Positions 35,337 through 44,342 are shown, numbered from the stretch's first letter. The stretch: 64,000 nt of DNA from JACCTU01 sp963788055 (GCA_963788055.1 CAWBFA010000002.1:186001-250000), one strand, 5' to 3'. Made by a program: numbers and translations. The notes: a model not told the origin generated them from the sequence alone.

Positions 35337-36692
35337 ATGAAGGCCGGCGTTGCGGCGGGACATCCTGCGACCTGCGAGGCCGGGATCGAGATCTTGGAGG
35401 ACGGCGGCAGCGCCGCGGACGCAGCAGTCGGCGCCTGCCTGGCCTCGTGCGTCGCCGAGACGGTGATGACGGGGCTCCTCGGCGGCGGCCACGCGATCTA
35501 CTGGGACGCCGGCTCGGGGCAGGCGCGGAACCTCGACTGCTTCGTCGCAGTCCCCTCCGGCGTGGGCGCGCCGATGGTCGAGCTCGAGGTGCCCTTCGGC
35601 GAGGAGCTCGTCCACTACGCGATCGGCGCCGCCTCGTTCGGCGTACCCGGCGTCGCGGCCGGGCTCGCCGAGCTGTGGCGTGCTCACGGCCGGCTGCCTT
35701 GGGAGCGCCTCGTCGAGCCCGCGCTGCAGCTCGCCCGCGGCGGCGTGCCGATGCCCTCGGCGCATGTCCGCTGCCTCGAGATGCTCGAGTCGGTGCTCAC
35801 GCTCGACGCCGGAGCACGCATCTACAGGCCCGGAGGGAAGCTCCTGCGCGAAGGCGAGTTACTGCAGCAGCCCGGCCTCGTAGGCGCGCTCGAGCTCCTT
35901 CGCGACGAGGGCGCCACGAGCGTCTACTCGGGCTCGATTGCAGAGGCGCTGCTCGCACTCTGCGCCGAACGTGGCGGAGCGGTCACACGCGACGACCTCG
36001 CGGGTTACCGCGCGACGTGGAGCGAGCCCGTCGAGGTCGCGTTCGCCGGGACACGCGTTCTGACGCGCGCGGGCCTCTCCGGCGTGCCGAGCGCGCTCCG
36101 CACGTTGCCACCGCGCGCCGACGTCGTTGCGCTCGTCGAGGCACTCGACGCCTCCGCCGACCTCGACGGCGACACGACGAACCTCGTCGCCGTCGATCGC
36201 GACGGCAACGCGTGTGTCGTGACGACGAGCCTCGGCCTCGGCTCAGGCGACTACGTCCCCGGCCTCGACCTCCATCTGAACAGCATGCTCGGAGAAGTCG
36301 ACCTCGTTCGCGGTGAGCTCGTTCCCGGCACGCGCATGAGCTCGATGATGGCGCCGAGCATCGCGCTCGACGAGGACGGGCTCGCGCTCGCGCTCGGCGC
36401 CGCCGGCGGGACGCGGTTGCGGACCGCACTCGTCGGCGTGGCAAGCGCGATCCTCGAACGTGGCGTACCGCCGCAGGAGGCGGTCGACGCAGCACGTGCG
36501 CACCCCGCCGGTTCCGTGGTCCACGCCGAGCCCGGCGTTCCCGAGGACTCGCTGACAGAGCTCGAACGCCGGGGGCGGACGCTGCGCCACTGGCCGGCTC
36601 GCCACCACTACTTCGGCGGCGTCAGCGCGATTGGGCGGAGTGGCCCAGCGGGGGATCCTCGTCGGAGCGGTGCGGCGCGCTCCCTGGGTTGA
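35337..36692 (+). CDS. Gamma-glutamyltransferase family protein
   Basis: A 451-residue Ntn-hydrolase. The family start AGHPATCEAGIEIL, GGSAADAAVGA and the GGGHAIYWD segment lead to LARGGVPM, and the predicted autocleavage site is the Thr in DGDTTNLVAVDRDGNA near residue 283, followed by NSMLGE and GTRMSSMMAPSI. It is about 80-120 residues shorter than classical GGT. No signal peptide is visible, so it may be cytosolic, acting on gamma-glutamyl compounds or cephalosporin-like amides; the substrate is unknown. It is divergent from rpsO, and its last 71 bases overlap a small zinc-ribbon gene on the other strand. Confidence 0.87.
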   Translation: MKAGVAAGHPATCEAGIEILEDGGSAADAAVGACLASCVAETVMTGLLGGGHAIYWDAGSGQARNLDCFVAVPSGVGAPMVELEVPFGEELVHYAIGAASFGVPGVAAGLAELWRAHGRLPWERLVEPALQLARGGVPMPSAHVRCLEMLESVLTLDAGARIYRPGGKLLREGELLQQPGLVGALELLRDEGATSVYSGSIAEALLALCAERGGAVTRDDLAGYRATWSEPVEVAFAGTRVLTRAGLSGVPSALRTLPPRADVVALVEALDASADLDGDTTNLVAVDRDGNACVVTTSLGLGSGDYVPGLDLHLNSMLGEVDLVRGELVPGTRMSSMMAPSIALDEDGLALALGAAGGTRLRTALVGVASAILERGVPPQEAVDAARAHPAGSVVHAEPGVPEDSLTELERRGRTLRHWPARHHYFGGVSAIGRSGPAGDPRRSGAARSLG

Positions 36693-36852
36693 CGCTCACG
36701 TCGACGGCCAGCCAGCCGACGTAGCCGCATTTCGGGCAGCCGGGACTCAGGTGTGAGCGGCCTCGCGAAGGCTTTCCGTAGACCGTTCCGCACTCAAGGC
36801 AGCGGACGTTCTCGAACACGGCGAGGGCGGGACCGTCAGGAGTGGTGTCCAT
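36622..36852 (-). CDS. Small zinc-ribbon protein
   Basis: A 76-residue protein with four cysteines in a ribbon: VRCLECGTVYG near residue 17 and SPGCPKCGYVGW near 37, giving CxxC...CxxC. The arrangement suggests a structural zinc site. The rest is Pro/Ser-rich and probably disordered. It overlaps the 3' end of the glutamyltransferase gene by 71 bases in the opposite direction and is separated from ribF by 59 bases. Similar tiny ribbon proteins are widespread in Actinobacteria; function unknown. Confidence 0.6.
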   Translation of the reverse strand: MDTTPDGPALAVFENVRCLECGTVYGKPSRGRSHLSPGCPKCGYVGWLAVDVSVNPGSAPHRSDEDPPLGHSAQSR

Positions 36853-36911
36853 ACCGAGAGAGACCCCACGCGGCCCCGAATCTTGCGGCGTGGTTTCTGT
36901 GGTCTTCCGGC

Positions 36912-37778
36912 CTAAAACGGCCGTTCGGCGGCGCGCGTCTCTTCGACGTCCCGCGCGATCTGGGCGACCAATTCGGCTTCGCTGTCGAACGAGCGTTCCT
37001 CGCGCAGCCTCCGCCAGAGCTCGACGATCAGTCGCCGGCCGTACAGGTCCCCTTCGTAGTCGAGCAGGAAGGTCTCGACGCGCTGCTCGACGCCGCCGTA
37101 GTGCGGGTTGACGCCGATCGAGGTCGCCGCGCGGGTCCCCAGCGCGGCGCCTGCGTAGATCCCGTGTGCGGGGACCAGCAGTTCCGGGTCGACGTGCAGG
37201 TTCGCCGTCGGGAAGCCGAGCGTTCCTCCACGCGCGTCCCCCGACACGACCACGCCTTCGATCTCGACCGGGCGGCCGAGCGGAGCCGCCGCACGATCGA
37301 CCTCGCCGGCTTTGACGAGCGCGCGGATCGCGCTCGAGGAGACGCCCTCGACGAGCGGCACCGTGCGCACGTCGAAGCCGAGCGACTCGAGGAGCGCGAG
37401 ATCACCCGCACGGCGATGGCCGAAGCGGAATCCCGCGCCTGCCACGACGACCTCCGCGCCGATCCCGCGCAGGTAGCGGTCGGCGAACTCCTCTGCGGTC
37501 GTCTGCGCGAACTCGAGGTCGAACTCGAGCACGAGAGCCTCGTCGAGACCGGTGTCCGAGAGGAGCTCGAGTCGCCGCTCCGGCGTGGTGAGCAGCTCGA
37601 CACGATTGCCGAGAGCTGTCCGGGGATGAGGATCGAAGGTGATCACGGTCGAGGTCGGCGCGGCTTCGCGCGCCGCCTCGAGTACCCGCCGGTGGCCGAG
37701 GTGGACACCGTCGAACGTTCCGATCGCGACCGCGCGCCTGCCCGGGGCGAGCTCCTCAGGCGAACGGGCGACCTTCAC
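36912..37778 (-). CDS. ribF: Bifunctional riboflavin kinase/FAD synthetase
   Basis: Makes FMN and FAD from riboflavin. The 288-residue protein has an N-terminal adenylyltransferase domain with GTFDGVHLGHRRVL near residue 20, TFDPHPR, and GAGFRFGHRRAGD, and a C-terminal flavokinase domain with GRPVEIEGVVVSGDARGGTLGFPTANL near 187 and GVNPHYGG. GTG 37778 overlaps the truB stop (GTGA). The upstream open frame to 37874 lies within truB and is ignored. It is the last gene of the rimP-nusA-infB string. Confidence 0.96.
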   Translation of the reverse strand: MKVARSPEELAPGRRAVAIGTFDGVHLGHRRVLEAAREAAPTSTVITFDPHPRTALGNRVELLTTPERRLELLSDTGLDEALVLEFDLEFAQTTAEEFADRYLRGIGAEVVVAGAGFRFGHRRAGDLALLESLGFDVRTVPLVEGVSSSAIRALVKAGEVDRAAAPLGRPVEIEGVVVSGDARGGTLGFPTANLHVDPELLVPAHGIYAGAALGTRAATSIGVNPHYGGVEQRVETFLLDYEGDLYGRRLIVELWRRLREERSFDSEAELVAQIARDVEETRAAERPF

Positions 37779-38437
37779 GCCAGCCTCGCAAGGGCCTCGT
37801 CGACGGGGATCACGCGCGGGCCGGCCTCCTCGACCGAGAACGGCCCGACCTCCGTTCTTCGAAGCGTGCGGCAATGACCGCCGAGCGCGGCGGCGATTGC
37901 GCGGACGTAGGTCCCCGAGCCGACGCGCAGTTCGAGCGTGACCGTGTCGCCCGTGTACTCGACGACCTCGAGCGTGTCGACGCGCGAACGGCGCAGCGGC
38001 ATCTCCACGGCCACGCCTCTCCGGTGCAGGCGGTACGCCCGCTCCCCGCCGATCTTCACCGCGGACGCGGCGGGGATCGGAAGCTCGACTTCGCCCCGCA
38101 GGCGTGCGAGCCGCTTGTCGAGCTCCGCTCGCGCCGGCGCCTCGTGCGCCTCCACGACCTCACCCTCGGGGTCACCCGTCGAGGTGGTCGACGTGAGGTC
38201 GACCTCCGTCACGTACCGCTTGTCGAGCTTCACGAACGAGGAGGCGAGCCTCGTGGCCGAGCCCGAGAGGACGACCAGCAGGCCGGTCGCGAACGGGTCC
38301 AGCGTCCCCGCGTGCCCCGTGCGCGCTCCGGTGCGCGCACGCAGGTCCGCGATCGCCTTGAACGACGAGATGCCGGCCGGCTTGTCGAGCAGCACGATCC
38401 CTGCGGGCTCGAGCGCGCGCGGGATCTTCCGGCTCAC
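37775..38437 (-). CDS. truB: tRNA pseudouridine(55) synthase
   Basis: Forms pseudouridine 55 in the T-loop of tRNAs. The 220-residue protein starts near GIVLLDKPAGISSF, has the catalytic Asp in GHAGTLDPFATGLL near residue 47, KRYVTEVDL, PAASAVKIGGERAY and GTYVRAIAAALG. It is on the short side, with only a minimal C-terminal domain. GTG 38437 overlaps the nrnA stop (GTGA), and its own stop overlaps the ribF start. Confidence 0.96.
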   Translation of the reverse strand: MSRKIPRALEPAGIVLLDKPAGISSFKAIADLRARTGARTGHAGTLDPFATGLLVVLSGSATRLASSFVKLDKRYVTEVDLTSTTSTGDPEGEVVEAHEAPARAELDKRLARLRGEVELPIPAASAVKIGGERAYRLHRRGVAVEMPLRRSRVDTLEVVEYTGDTVTLELRVGSGTYVRAIAAALGGHCRTLRRTEVGPFSVEEAGPRVIPVDEALARLA

Positions 38438-39444
38438 GCCGCGGGCGTCTGCGCGGCGGCGAACTCGCGGCGCACGAAGTCGGTGATCTCCTCGATCGAC
38501 GCCTCGCTCGAGAACCCCGCCGCTTGCCGGTGCCCGCCGCCCTCGGACTTGCGCGCGATCGCCGAGACGTCCAGCTCGTCGTGGCTCGCGCGGAGCGACA
38601 CGCGACGAAGCGGGCCACCCGAGCGAGGGGGCTCGCGGATCAGGACGGCCATGTCGGCGCCCTCGACCGCCCGCAGATAGTCGATGATCCCCTCGGAGTA
38701 CGGCTCGGCGGCGCCGACTTCCTGAAAGTCATCGCGGAGCAGGTAGGAGACGACGAGCCGGCCTCCTTCGTACACCTGCGCTCTTTGGAGCGCGCGTGCG
38801 AGCAACTTCAACTTCGCGAACTGCACCGACTCGTACACACCCTGGAAGATGCGGTGCAGGTCCGCGCCTGCCTCGACAAGCTCCGCCGCGAGCCGGAGCG
38901 CCTTCGGCGTCGTGTTCGTGTACTGAAACCGGCCGGTGTCGGTGACGAGCGCGATGTACAGCGCTTCAGCGATCGCGGGTGTCAGCTCGACGTCGAGCTC
39001 GGAGAAGAGGTCGCGGAGCAGCTCGCCGGTCGACGAGGCCGTCGCGTCGATCACGTTCACGTCGCCGAAGCGGCTGTTGTCGTGGTGGTGGTCGATGTCG
39101 ATGACGAGCGGTGACAGCTGGAGCACCTCGGGGTCAGGACCGATGCGGGACTCGTTCGCGCAGTCGACCGCGAGCAGGATCCGCTCCGCTGCGTCGTCCG
39201 GCAGGCGCCGCTTCAGACCGTCGAGGCGCATGAACGAGTACTCGCCGGGGAGCGGCGCGTCTCCGACGAGGAGCATCAAGACGTCCTTGCCGAGCTGATC
39301 GAGCGCGAGCTTCATCGCGAGCATCGAGCCGAGGGCGTCACCGTCCGGGTTCTCGTGGGTCGTGACGAGAAAGCGCTCACCGCCGCGGATCGCCTCCGCG
39401 GCCTGCGCGAGCTCAGTCGCGATCGTCGTCTGGGGCGAGTTCAT
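38434..39444 (-). CDS. nrnA: Bifunctional oligoribonuclease/PAP phosphatase (NrnA, DHH family)
   Basis: A DHH/DHHA1 phosphoesterase that degrades nanoRNAs and 3'-phosphoadenosine 5'-phosphate. The 336-residue protein shows THENPDGDALGSMLAM near residue 29, LAVDCAN, IDIDHHHDN near 118 (DHH), ALVTDTGRFQYTNTTP, and the C-terminal GGGHRQAAGF substrate loop near 308. ATG 39444 lies 32 bases inside rbfA. It completes the end-products of RNase Y, RNase J and PNPase found elsewhere in the window. Confidence 0.94.
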   Translation of the reverse strand: MNSPQTTIATELAQAAEAIRGGERFLVTTHENPDGDALGSMLAMKLALDQLGKDVLMLLVGDAPLPGEYSFMRLDGLKRRLPDDAAERILLAVDCANESRIGPDPEVLQLSPLVIDIDHHHDNSRFGDVNVIDATASSTGELLRDLFSELDVELTPAIAEALYIALVTDTGRFQYTNTTPKALRLAAELVEAGADLHRIFQGVYESVQFAKLKLLARALQRAQVYEGGRLVVSYLLRDDFQEVGAAEPYSEGIIDYLRAVEGADMAVLIREPPRSGGPLRRVSLRASHDELDVSAIARKSEGGGHRQAAGFSSEASIEEITDFVRREFAAAQTPAA

Positions 39445-39763
39445 CGATCAACATGGTCATGCGGACCCCCCGCTCGACTGTCGGATCGTATTCGAACGCG
39501 AGTTGCGGCGTTCGCTTCATCCGGAGCTCCTGCGCGAGCTTCGCCTGCAGGATTCCGTGCGCGGCCTCGAGGCCCTGCAGGCTCTTCTCGCGCTTGCGCT
39601 CGGAGCCGAGCACCGAGACGAAGATCTTGGCGTGACGGAGGTCGGGCGACGTCTCCACACCCGTGATCGTGACGAAGCCGATCCTCGGGTCCTTGAGCCC
39701 GAGGAGCGCCCTGCCTAGGACCTCCTTGACGGCGTCGTTGACGCGGCGCATCCGTTCATTCAC
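39413..39763 (-). CDS. rbfA: 30S ribosome-binding factor A
   Basis: Assists late maturation of the 30S subunit. The 116-residue product has the KH-like RbfA fold: MRRVNDAVKEVLGRALLGL, DPRIGFVTITGVETSPDLRHAKIFVSVLG and the C-terminal RTPQLAFEYDPTVERG. The start is GTG 39763, which overlaps the DUF503 gene by 8 bases; ATG 39751 would remove four residues. It is between infB and nrnA, the common arrangement. Confidence 0.94.
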   Translation of the reverse strand: MNERMRRVNDAVKEVLGRALLGLKDPRIGFVTITGVETSPDLRHAKIFVSVLGSERKREKSLQGLEAAHGILQAKLAQELRMKRTPQLAFEYDPTVERGVRMTMLIDELAPDDDRD

Positions 39764-40052
39764 CGGGGACCACCACCTCGCGCTCGGCGGACACGAGCTC
39801 GTACTCCTGGCCGTTGAGATACCGGACCGCTTCCTCGAGCAGCGCCTCGAGCTCGCGGTGCTCCCGCGCGACGCAGGCAACCGTCAGCCGCGACCGCTGC
39901 CAGAGCTCGTGGTGGTCGACCTCGGCAACCGATGCGCCGAAGCGGTTCTGCAGGTTGGCCTTCGCTGATTTCACGTGCTTGCGCTTGCCCTTCAACGATC
40001 CCGCCTCCGGGAAATGGAGCTCCACCGACAGGATGCCGACGTAGCCGTTCAT
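39756..40052 (-). CDS. DUF503 family protein (YlxP-like)
   Basis: A 98-residue protein with the DUF503 pattern: MNGYVGILSVELHFPEAGSL, KGKRKHVKSAKANLQNRFGASVAEVDHHELWQR-like middle, and a LTVACVA strand. It is usually found between infB and rbfA and has been proposed to act in ribosome assembly, but the mechanism is not established. It starts at ATG 40052, 51 bases after infB, and overlaps rbfA. Confidence 0.9.
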   Translation of the reverse strand: MNGYVGILSVELHFPEAGSLKGKRKHVKSAKANLQNRFGASVAEVDHHELWQRSRLTVACVAREHRELEALLEEAVRYLNGQEYELVSAEREVVVPGE

Positions 40053-40103
40053 TTCACGCAGCGGTCGCTCCGCGGCCGCGGCCGCAGCGATCCATGACCG
40101 CGT

Positions 40104-42092
40104 CTACGAACCGGCCGGCGTCGGCGCGGGCGCGGTCGGCGCCTCGCTCAGGTCGGTGCGCTCGACCTGCTTCGTCTCGTAGGCCTCGAGCACGTCGCCG
40201 ACCTTGACGTCGTCGTAGTTCGCGAGGTGGATACCGCATTCGAAGCCCTCGACCACCTCGCGTGCGTCGTCCTGGAAGCGCTTCAGCGAGTCGATCGTCG
40301 TCTCGTAGACGACCGTCCCGTCGCGGATCACGCGCACCTGCGCGTTCCGGCGGATCACGCCGCTCGTCACCATGCAGCCGGCGATCGTGCCGACGCGTGA
40401 AGCACGGAAGGTGTTGCGGACCTCCGCCTCGCCGAGGGTCTCCTCGGTCTCGACCGGCCGCAGCATGCCGACGAGCGCCTGCTCGATGTCCTCGGTCAGC
40501 TGGTAGATGACGCGGTACGTCCGGATCTCGACGCCCTCGCGGTCGGCGAGCGCGCGCGCCTCGGCGTTCGGGCGCACGTTGAAGCCGACGACCATGGCGC
40601 TGGAGGCGGCCGCGAGCATGATGTCGCCCTCGGTGATCCCACCGACGCCCTGGTGGATCACGGCGACGCGCACCTCCGGATGCTGGATCTTGGAGAGCTC
40701 GGAGACCGCCGCCTCGACTGAGCCGACCACGTCGCCCTTGAGCACGAGGTTCAGGTCCTGCGAGCCCTCCTGCATCGAGGCGAACAGGTTCTCGAGCGTC
40801 GGACCGCGCTGCGAGCGCTGCGCGAGCTGCTCGCGGCGGAGCCGCTCCCCGCGCGACTGCGCGAGCTGACGGGCGGCGCGCTCGTTCTCGACGACGCGGC
40901 ACTGCTCTCCCGCGGGCGGTGGATGATCGAAGCCGAGGATCTCGACGGGGTCGCCGGGACCGGCCTCCTTCATCTTCTCGCTCTTGTAGTTGTAGAGCGC
41001 TCGCACCTTCCCCCAGGCGTCTCCCGCGACGACGGCGTCGCCGACATGGAGCGTGCCGCGCTGCACGAGCATCGTCGCGACCGGTCCACGACCGACGTCG
41101 AGACGCGACTCGATGATCGGCCCGGACGCCTCGGTGTTCGGGTTCGCCTTCAGCTCGAGCTCGGCGTCGGCGACGAGCAACACGCGCTCGAGCAGGTCGT
41201 CGAGGTTCTGCTTCTGCTTCGCAGAGACCTCGGAGAACTGGGTGGTCCCGCCCCACTCCTCCGGCTGCAGGCCCTCCTGCGCGAGGTCGGCCTTGATGCG
41301 GTCGACGTTGGCGTCGGGCAGGTCGATCTTGTTCACCGCGACGACGATCGGCACCTGGGCGGCTTTCGCGTGCGAGATCGACTCCTTCGTCTGCGGCATG
41401 ACGCCGTCGTCTGCGGCGACGACGAGGACGGCGATGTCGGTCACCTTCGCGCCGCGCGCGCGCATCTCCGTGAACGCCTCGTGACCCGGGGTGTCGATGA
41501 ATGTGATCTTGCGACCCTTCTGGTCGACCTGGTACGCGCCGATGTGCTGCGTGATCCCGCCGGCCTCGGTCTCGACCACGCGCGCCGAGCGGATCGCGTC
41601 GAGCAGCGTGGTCTTGCCGTGGTCGACGTGGCCCATGATCGTGACGACCGGGGGACGGTCGACGAGGTCGTCGGGCGCATCCTCGAACTCTTCGAGGATG
41701 TCCTCCTCGTCCGCCGCGTGCCGGATGGTGATCTCACGCTCGATCTCGGCCGCGATCAACTCGACCTCGTCGTCGGTGAGCGACTGCGTCACCGTCTTGG
41801 GCGTGCCGATCTTCATCAGGATCTTGATGATCTCGGGCACCTTCTGGCCAAGCGCCTGCGAGAGGTTCTGGACCGTAATCCCCGACTCGACGGTTACGGG
41901 ACCAGTCTGCGGGACGATCTCGCGCGGGGTCTTCGGCTGGCGCGGGGTGTCGTCGCGGCGCTGCCGCGAGTCCTGGCGCGGGCGGCCGGCGCCGGTGTCG
42001 ATCACGACACGGCGCTTGCGTCCCGCCTGCGGGTTGCCCTGGCGCGGCCTCACGGGCCGGTTGGGCTTATTCGGTCCGTTTCCGTTAGCCAT
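40104..42092 (-). CDS. infB: Translation initiation factor IF-2
   Basis: The initiator-tRNA GTPase. The 662-residue protein has a short basic N-terminal region (PNKPNRPVRPRQG), the IF2_N module (GITVQNLSQALGQK) near residue 70, then the G domain: IMGHVDHGKTTLLDAI near 152 (G1), DTPGHEAF (G3), NKIDLP (G4) and EVSAK (G5), followed by domains II-IV (GTIAGCMVTSGVIRRNAQVRV region near the end). It is shorter than many actinobacterial IF-2s because the disordered N-terminus is reduced. ATG 42092 overlaps the rnpM stop by 8 bases. Confidence 0.97.
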   Translation of the reverse strand: MANGNGPNKPNRPVRPRQGNPQAGRKRRVVIDTGAGRPRQDSRQRRDDTPRQPKTPREIVPQTGPVTVESGITVQNLSQALGQKVPEIIKILMKIGTPKTVTQSLTDDEVELIAAEIEREITIRHAADEEDILEEFEDAPDDLVDRPPVVTIMGHVDHGKTTLLDAIRSARVVETEAGGITQHIGAYQVDQKGRKITFIDTPGHEAFTEMRARGAKVTDIAVLVVAADDGVMPQTKESISHAKAAQVPIVVAVNKIDLPDANVDRIKADLAQEGLQPEEWGGTTQFSEVSAKQKQNLDDLLERVLLVADAELELKANPNTEASGPIIESRLDVGRGPVATMLVQRGTLHVGDAVVAGDAWGKVRALYNYKSEKMKEAGPGDPVEILGFDHPPPAGEQCRVVENERAARQLAQSRGERLRREQLAQRSQRGPTLENLFASMQEGSQDLNLVLKGDVVGSVEAAVSELSKIQHPEVRVAVIHQGVGGITEGDIMLAAASSAMVVGFNVRPNAEARALADREGVEIRTYRVIYQLTEDIEQALVGMLRPVETEETLGEAEVRNTFRASRVGTIAGCMVTSGVIRRNAQVRVIRDGTVVYETTIDSLKRFQDDAREVVEGFECGIHLANYDDVKVGDVLEAYETKQVERTDLSEAPTAPAPTPAGS

Positions 42093-42351
42093 TCGAGGGG
42101 TCAGTGTAGAGCCGGGAGAGCGTTGGATCGACCCGCACCGTTTGCCTCAGGGTGCGGTTGAAGGCCCGCCGGCTGCTGGCGCGCTCGAAGCACGCGAGCC
42201 GTCGGCAGGTATAGGCCGACCGTCCGGTGCCCGGTCCCGGGACGAGCTCGCCCCCCTCCGCCCGAAAGCGCAGGAGCTCTGGCTGCGGCGCCTTCCGGCC
42301 GCACCCGACGCAGGTCCGGATCGCGTCATGCGAAATCGTCACCGTGCTCAT
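42085..42351 (-). CDS. rnpM: RNase P modulator/YlxR family RNA-binding protein
   Basis: An 88-residue DUF448 protein encoded between nusA and infB. The signature RTCVGCGRKAPQPELLRF with two cysteines and GRSAYTCRRLACFERA near residue 43 identifies it. In Bacillus the homologue binds RNase P RNA and modulates it, and others bind DNA. ATG 42351 overlaps the nusA stop as ATGA. Confidence 0.9.
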   Translation of the reverse strand: MSTVTISHDAIRTCVGCGRKAPQPELLRFRAEGGELVPGPGTGRSAYTCRRLACFERASSRRAFNRTLRQTVRVDPTLSRLYTDPSNG

Positions 42352-43865
42352 GCGGCGGGCTGGGTCTCCTCTTCGGCTTCGGCGACGGGCTCGACCCGCG
42401 GTGCAATTTCGGGCTCGCTCACCTCCGGCTCGGGCGTCGGCTCGGTCGCGGGCTCCTCTGGAAGCGAGGCCTCGGCAATCTGCTGCTCCTCGGCGGCCAC
42501 GTCGCCCTCCGCGTCGACGTCCGCCGCTTCCGCGTCCTCGACCTCGGCCGACGGCGGGAGCGGCTGGACGCTGCCGTGCGCGAAGCCGCCTGTCTCGGCC
42601 TCGACCTTCGCGAGCTCCTGATGTGCGGGCACGCCACAGAAGCGCGTACCGGGGAGCGCGGCGTTCGGGCAGCGCTTGCCGTTTGCGAGGATCGCTGCGC
42701 AGCGGCCCGAGAACTCGTCCCCACCGTCGCCGGCCCCGCCGAACGCGGCCTCGGCCTCTGCCTCGGCGAACTCGCGCTCCGACTGGATGTCGACCTTCCA
42801 GCCGGTCAGCCGTGCGGCGAGGCGGGCGTTCATGCCTTCCTTGCCGATCGCGAGCGCAAGCTGGTCGTCCGGGACGACGACCGTCGCCTCCTTGGCGTCG
42901 TCGTCGAGATAGACCTCGCGAACGCGGGCGGGCGAGAGAGCCTTGGCGACGAAGCGCGCGGGCTCCGGGTTCCAGGGAATGATGTCGATCTTCTCGCCGC
43001 GGAGCTCGGACACGACCATGCGAACGCGCGAGCCGCGGGGCCCGACGCAGGCGCCGACCGGGTCGACGCCCTGAGCGTGCGACTCGACCGCGATCTTCGA
43101 GCGGTAGCCCGGCTCACGCGCGACGCCGCGGATCTCGACGAGACCGTCCGCGATCTCCGGCACCTCGAGCTCGAACAGCGTCTTGATCAGCTCCGGATCG
43201 CGGCGCGACAGGATCACCTGTGGGCCCTTCGTGCCGCTCCGCACCTCCGTGATCACCGCCTTGATCCGCGAGCCCTGCTCGTAGCGCTCGCCGTCGACCT
43301 GCTCGGAGCGGGGCAGCAGCGACTCGACCTTGCCGAGGTCGACGAGCACGTTGTTGCGGTCACCGGCCTGCTGGACGATCCCGGTCACGACCTCGCCGAC
43401 GCGGTCGATGTACTCGTCGTACATCATCGCGCGCTCGGCCTCGCGAATCCGTTGAAGGATCACCTGCTTCGCGGTCTGCGCGGCGATGCGGCCGAAGTCC
43501 TCCGGCGTCACGTCCTCGCGCTGGATCAGCTCCTCGGGAACCTGCTCCCAGTCGATGTCGAGGTCGTCGTCCGACACGAGCGTGTGCTGGCGCTCGCCGG
43601 TTTCCTCCTCGATCCGCTCGAGCTCGTCGATCGTCCGCTCGCGCGCCTCGTCGATCAGGCGCTCCTCGAGCTCGGCGGGCAGCTCGATCGAGAAGACGCG
43701 GAACTCGCCTTCGTCGTCGAGCTCGACGACCGCATGGCGGGCAGAACCAGGCGTCTTCTTGTAGGCGGCCAGCAGCGCGTCCTCGAGGGCCTGGACGAGG
43801 GTGCCCTCGTCGATGCCCTTCTCGCGCTCGATCGTCTGAACCGCCTCGATGATCTCTCTGCTCAT
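42348..43865 (-). CDS. nusA: Transcription termination/antitermination factor NusA with zinc-finger-like tail
   Basis: Binds RNA polymerase and RNA, promoting pausing, termination or antitermination. The 505-residue protein has the NusA N-domain (MSREIIEAVQTIEREKG), an S1 domain, KH1 (GAVCVGPRGSRVRM-like, here GACVGPRGSRVRMV) and KH2 (LAIGKEGMNARLAARLTGWK). After the usual end (SEREFAE) about 120 residues follow: a C/C/C/H segment (CAAILANGKRCPN ... GTRFCGVPAHQ) then an acidic Glu/Ala/Pro tail. ATG 43865 is preceded by AGAGGTAAC. It lies 5 bases after the rimP stop. Confidence 0.96.
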   Translation of the reverse strand: MSREIIEAVQTIEREKGIDEGTLVQALEDALLAAYKKTPGSARHAVVELDDEGEFRVFSIELPAELEERLIDEARERTIDELERIEEETGERQHTLVSDDDLDIDWEQVPEELIQREDVTPEDFGRIAAQTAKQVILQRIREAERAMMYDEYIDRVGEVVTGIVQQAGDRNNVLVDLGKVESLLPRSEQVDGERYEQGSRIKAVITEVRSGTKGPQVILSRRDPELIKTLFELEVPEIADGLVEIRGVAREPGYRSKIAVESHAQGVDPVGACVGPRGSRVRMVVSELRGEKIDIIPWNPEPARFVAKALSPARVREVYLDDDAKEATVVVPDDQLALAIGKEGMNARLAARLTGWKVDIQSEREFAEAEAEAAFGGAGDGGDEFSGRCAAILANGKRCPNAALPGTRFCGVPAHQELAKVEAETGGFAHGSVQPLPPSAEVEDAEAADVDAEGDVAAEEQQIAEASLPEEPATEPTPEPEVSEPEIAPRVEPVAEAEEETQPAA

Positions 43866-43870
43866 CTCTG

Positions 43871-44302
43871 TTACCTCTCGTCCGTCAGGTTCCCGCGCAA
43901 GATTTCCTCGTAGGGAACCTCCACGGCTTCGTTGTCCGTTTTCAGGGTCAGGGCCCGGTCGCCTGCGTCGACGACCTCGCCGCGCAGGCGCTTGCGCGCC
44001 TCGGTGCGCAGGGTGACACGGCGGCCGACCGCGTTGCGAAAGTGCTCGGGCTTGCGGAGCGGGCGCTCGATCCCCGGCGAGCTCACGTCGATCGTGTATT
44101 CGCGCAGGTAATCGCGGAGCTCGTCCGTGACGCGTGCACAGAGTGCGTGATCGACGCTCGGGCCGACACGGTCGATGAAGACCGTGAAGCGCTCGGGGCC
44201 ATTCAGCTCGACGGCGAGGACCTCGACGTCCGGCATGGCGCTCTCGACTCGATTCGCGATCTCGCGGTGCAGCGACTTCTCCTTGTCATGGACTTTGGCC
44301 AT
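43871..44302 (-). CDS. rimP: Ribosome maturation factor RimP
   Basis: Assists 30S assembly. The 143-residue protein shows VFIDRVGPSVDHALCARVTDEL (RimP core strand and helix), YTIDVSSPGIERPLRKPEHFRNAVGR near residue 87 and the Sm-like C-domain LRGEVVDAGDRALTL. ATG 44302 follows AAAGGG. It is the first gene of the rimP-nusA-rnpM-infB operon, and an intrinsic terminator lies only 17 bases upstream of it. Confidence 0.95.
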   Translation of the reverse strand: MAKVHDKEKSLHREIANRVESAMPDVEVLAVELNGPERFTVFIDRVGPSVDHALCARVTDELRDYLREYTIDVSSPGIERPLRKPEHFRNAVGRRVTLRTEARKRLRGEVVDAGDRALTLKTDNEAVEVPYEEILRGNLTDER

Positions 44303-44318
44303 TTTGCAGCCCTTTCAC

Positions 44319-44342
44319 AAAAAATGGGCGCCGCGCGCCCAT
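44319..44342 (-). terminator. Intrinsic terminator/possible attenuator just upstream of rimP
   Basis: On the minus strand an 8-bp perfect GC-rich stem (44335-44342 with 44324-44331) with a 3-base loop is followed by a run of T (44319-44324). It lies 25 bases after the EamA gene stop and 17 bases before the rimP start. It is one of the few hairpins in the window with a proper T-run, so termination of minus-strand transcripts here is likely. Because almost no room is left for a separate rimP promoter, read-through or attenuation of the nusA operon is possible. Confidence 0.75.
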
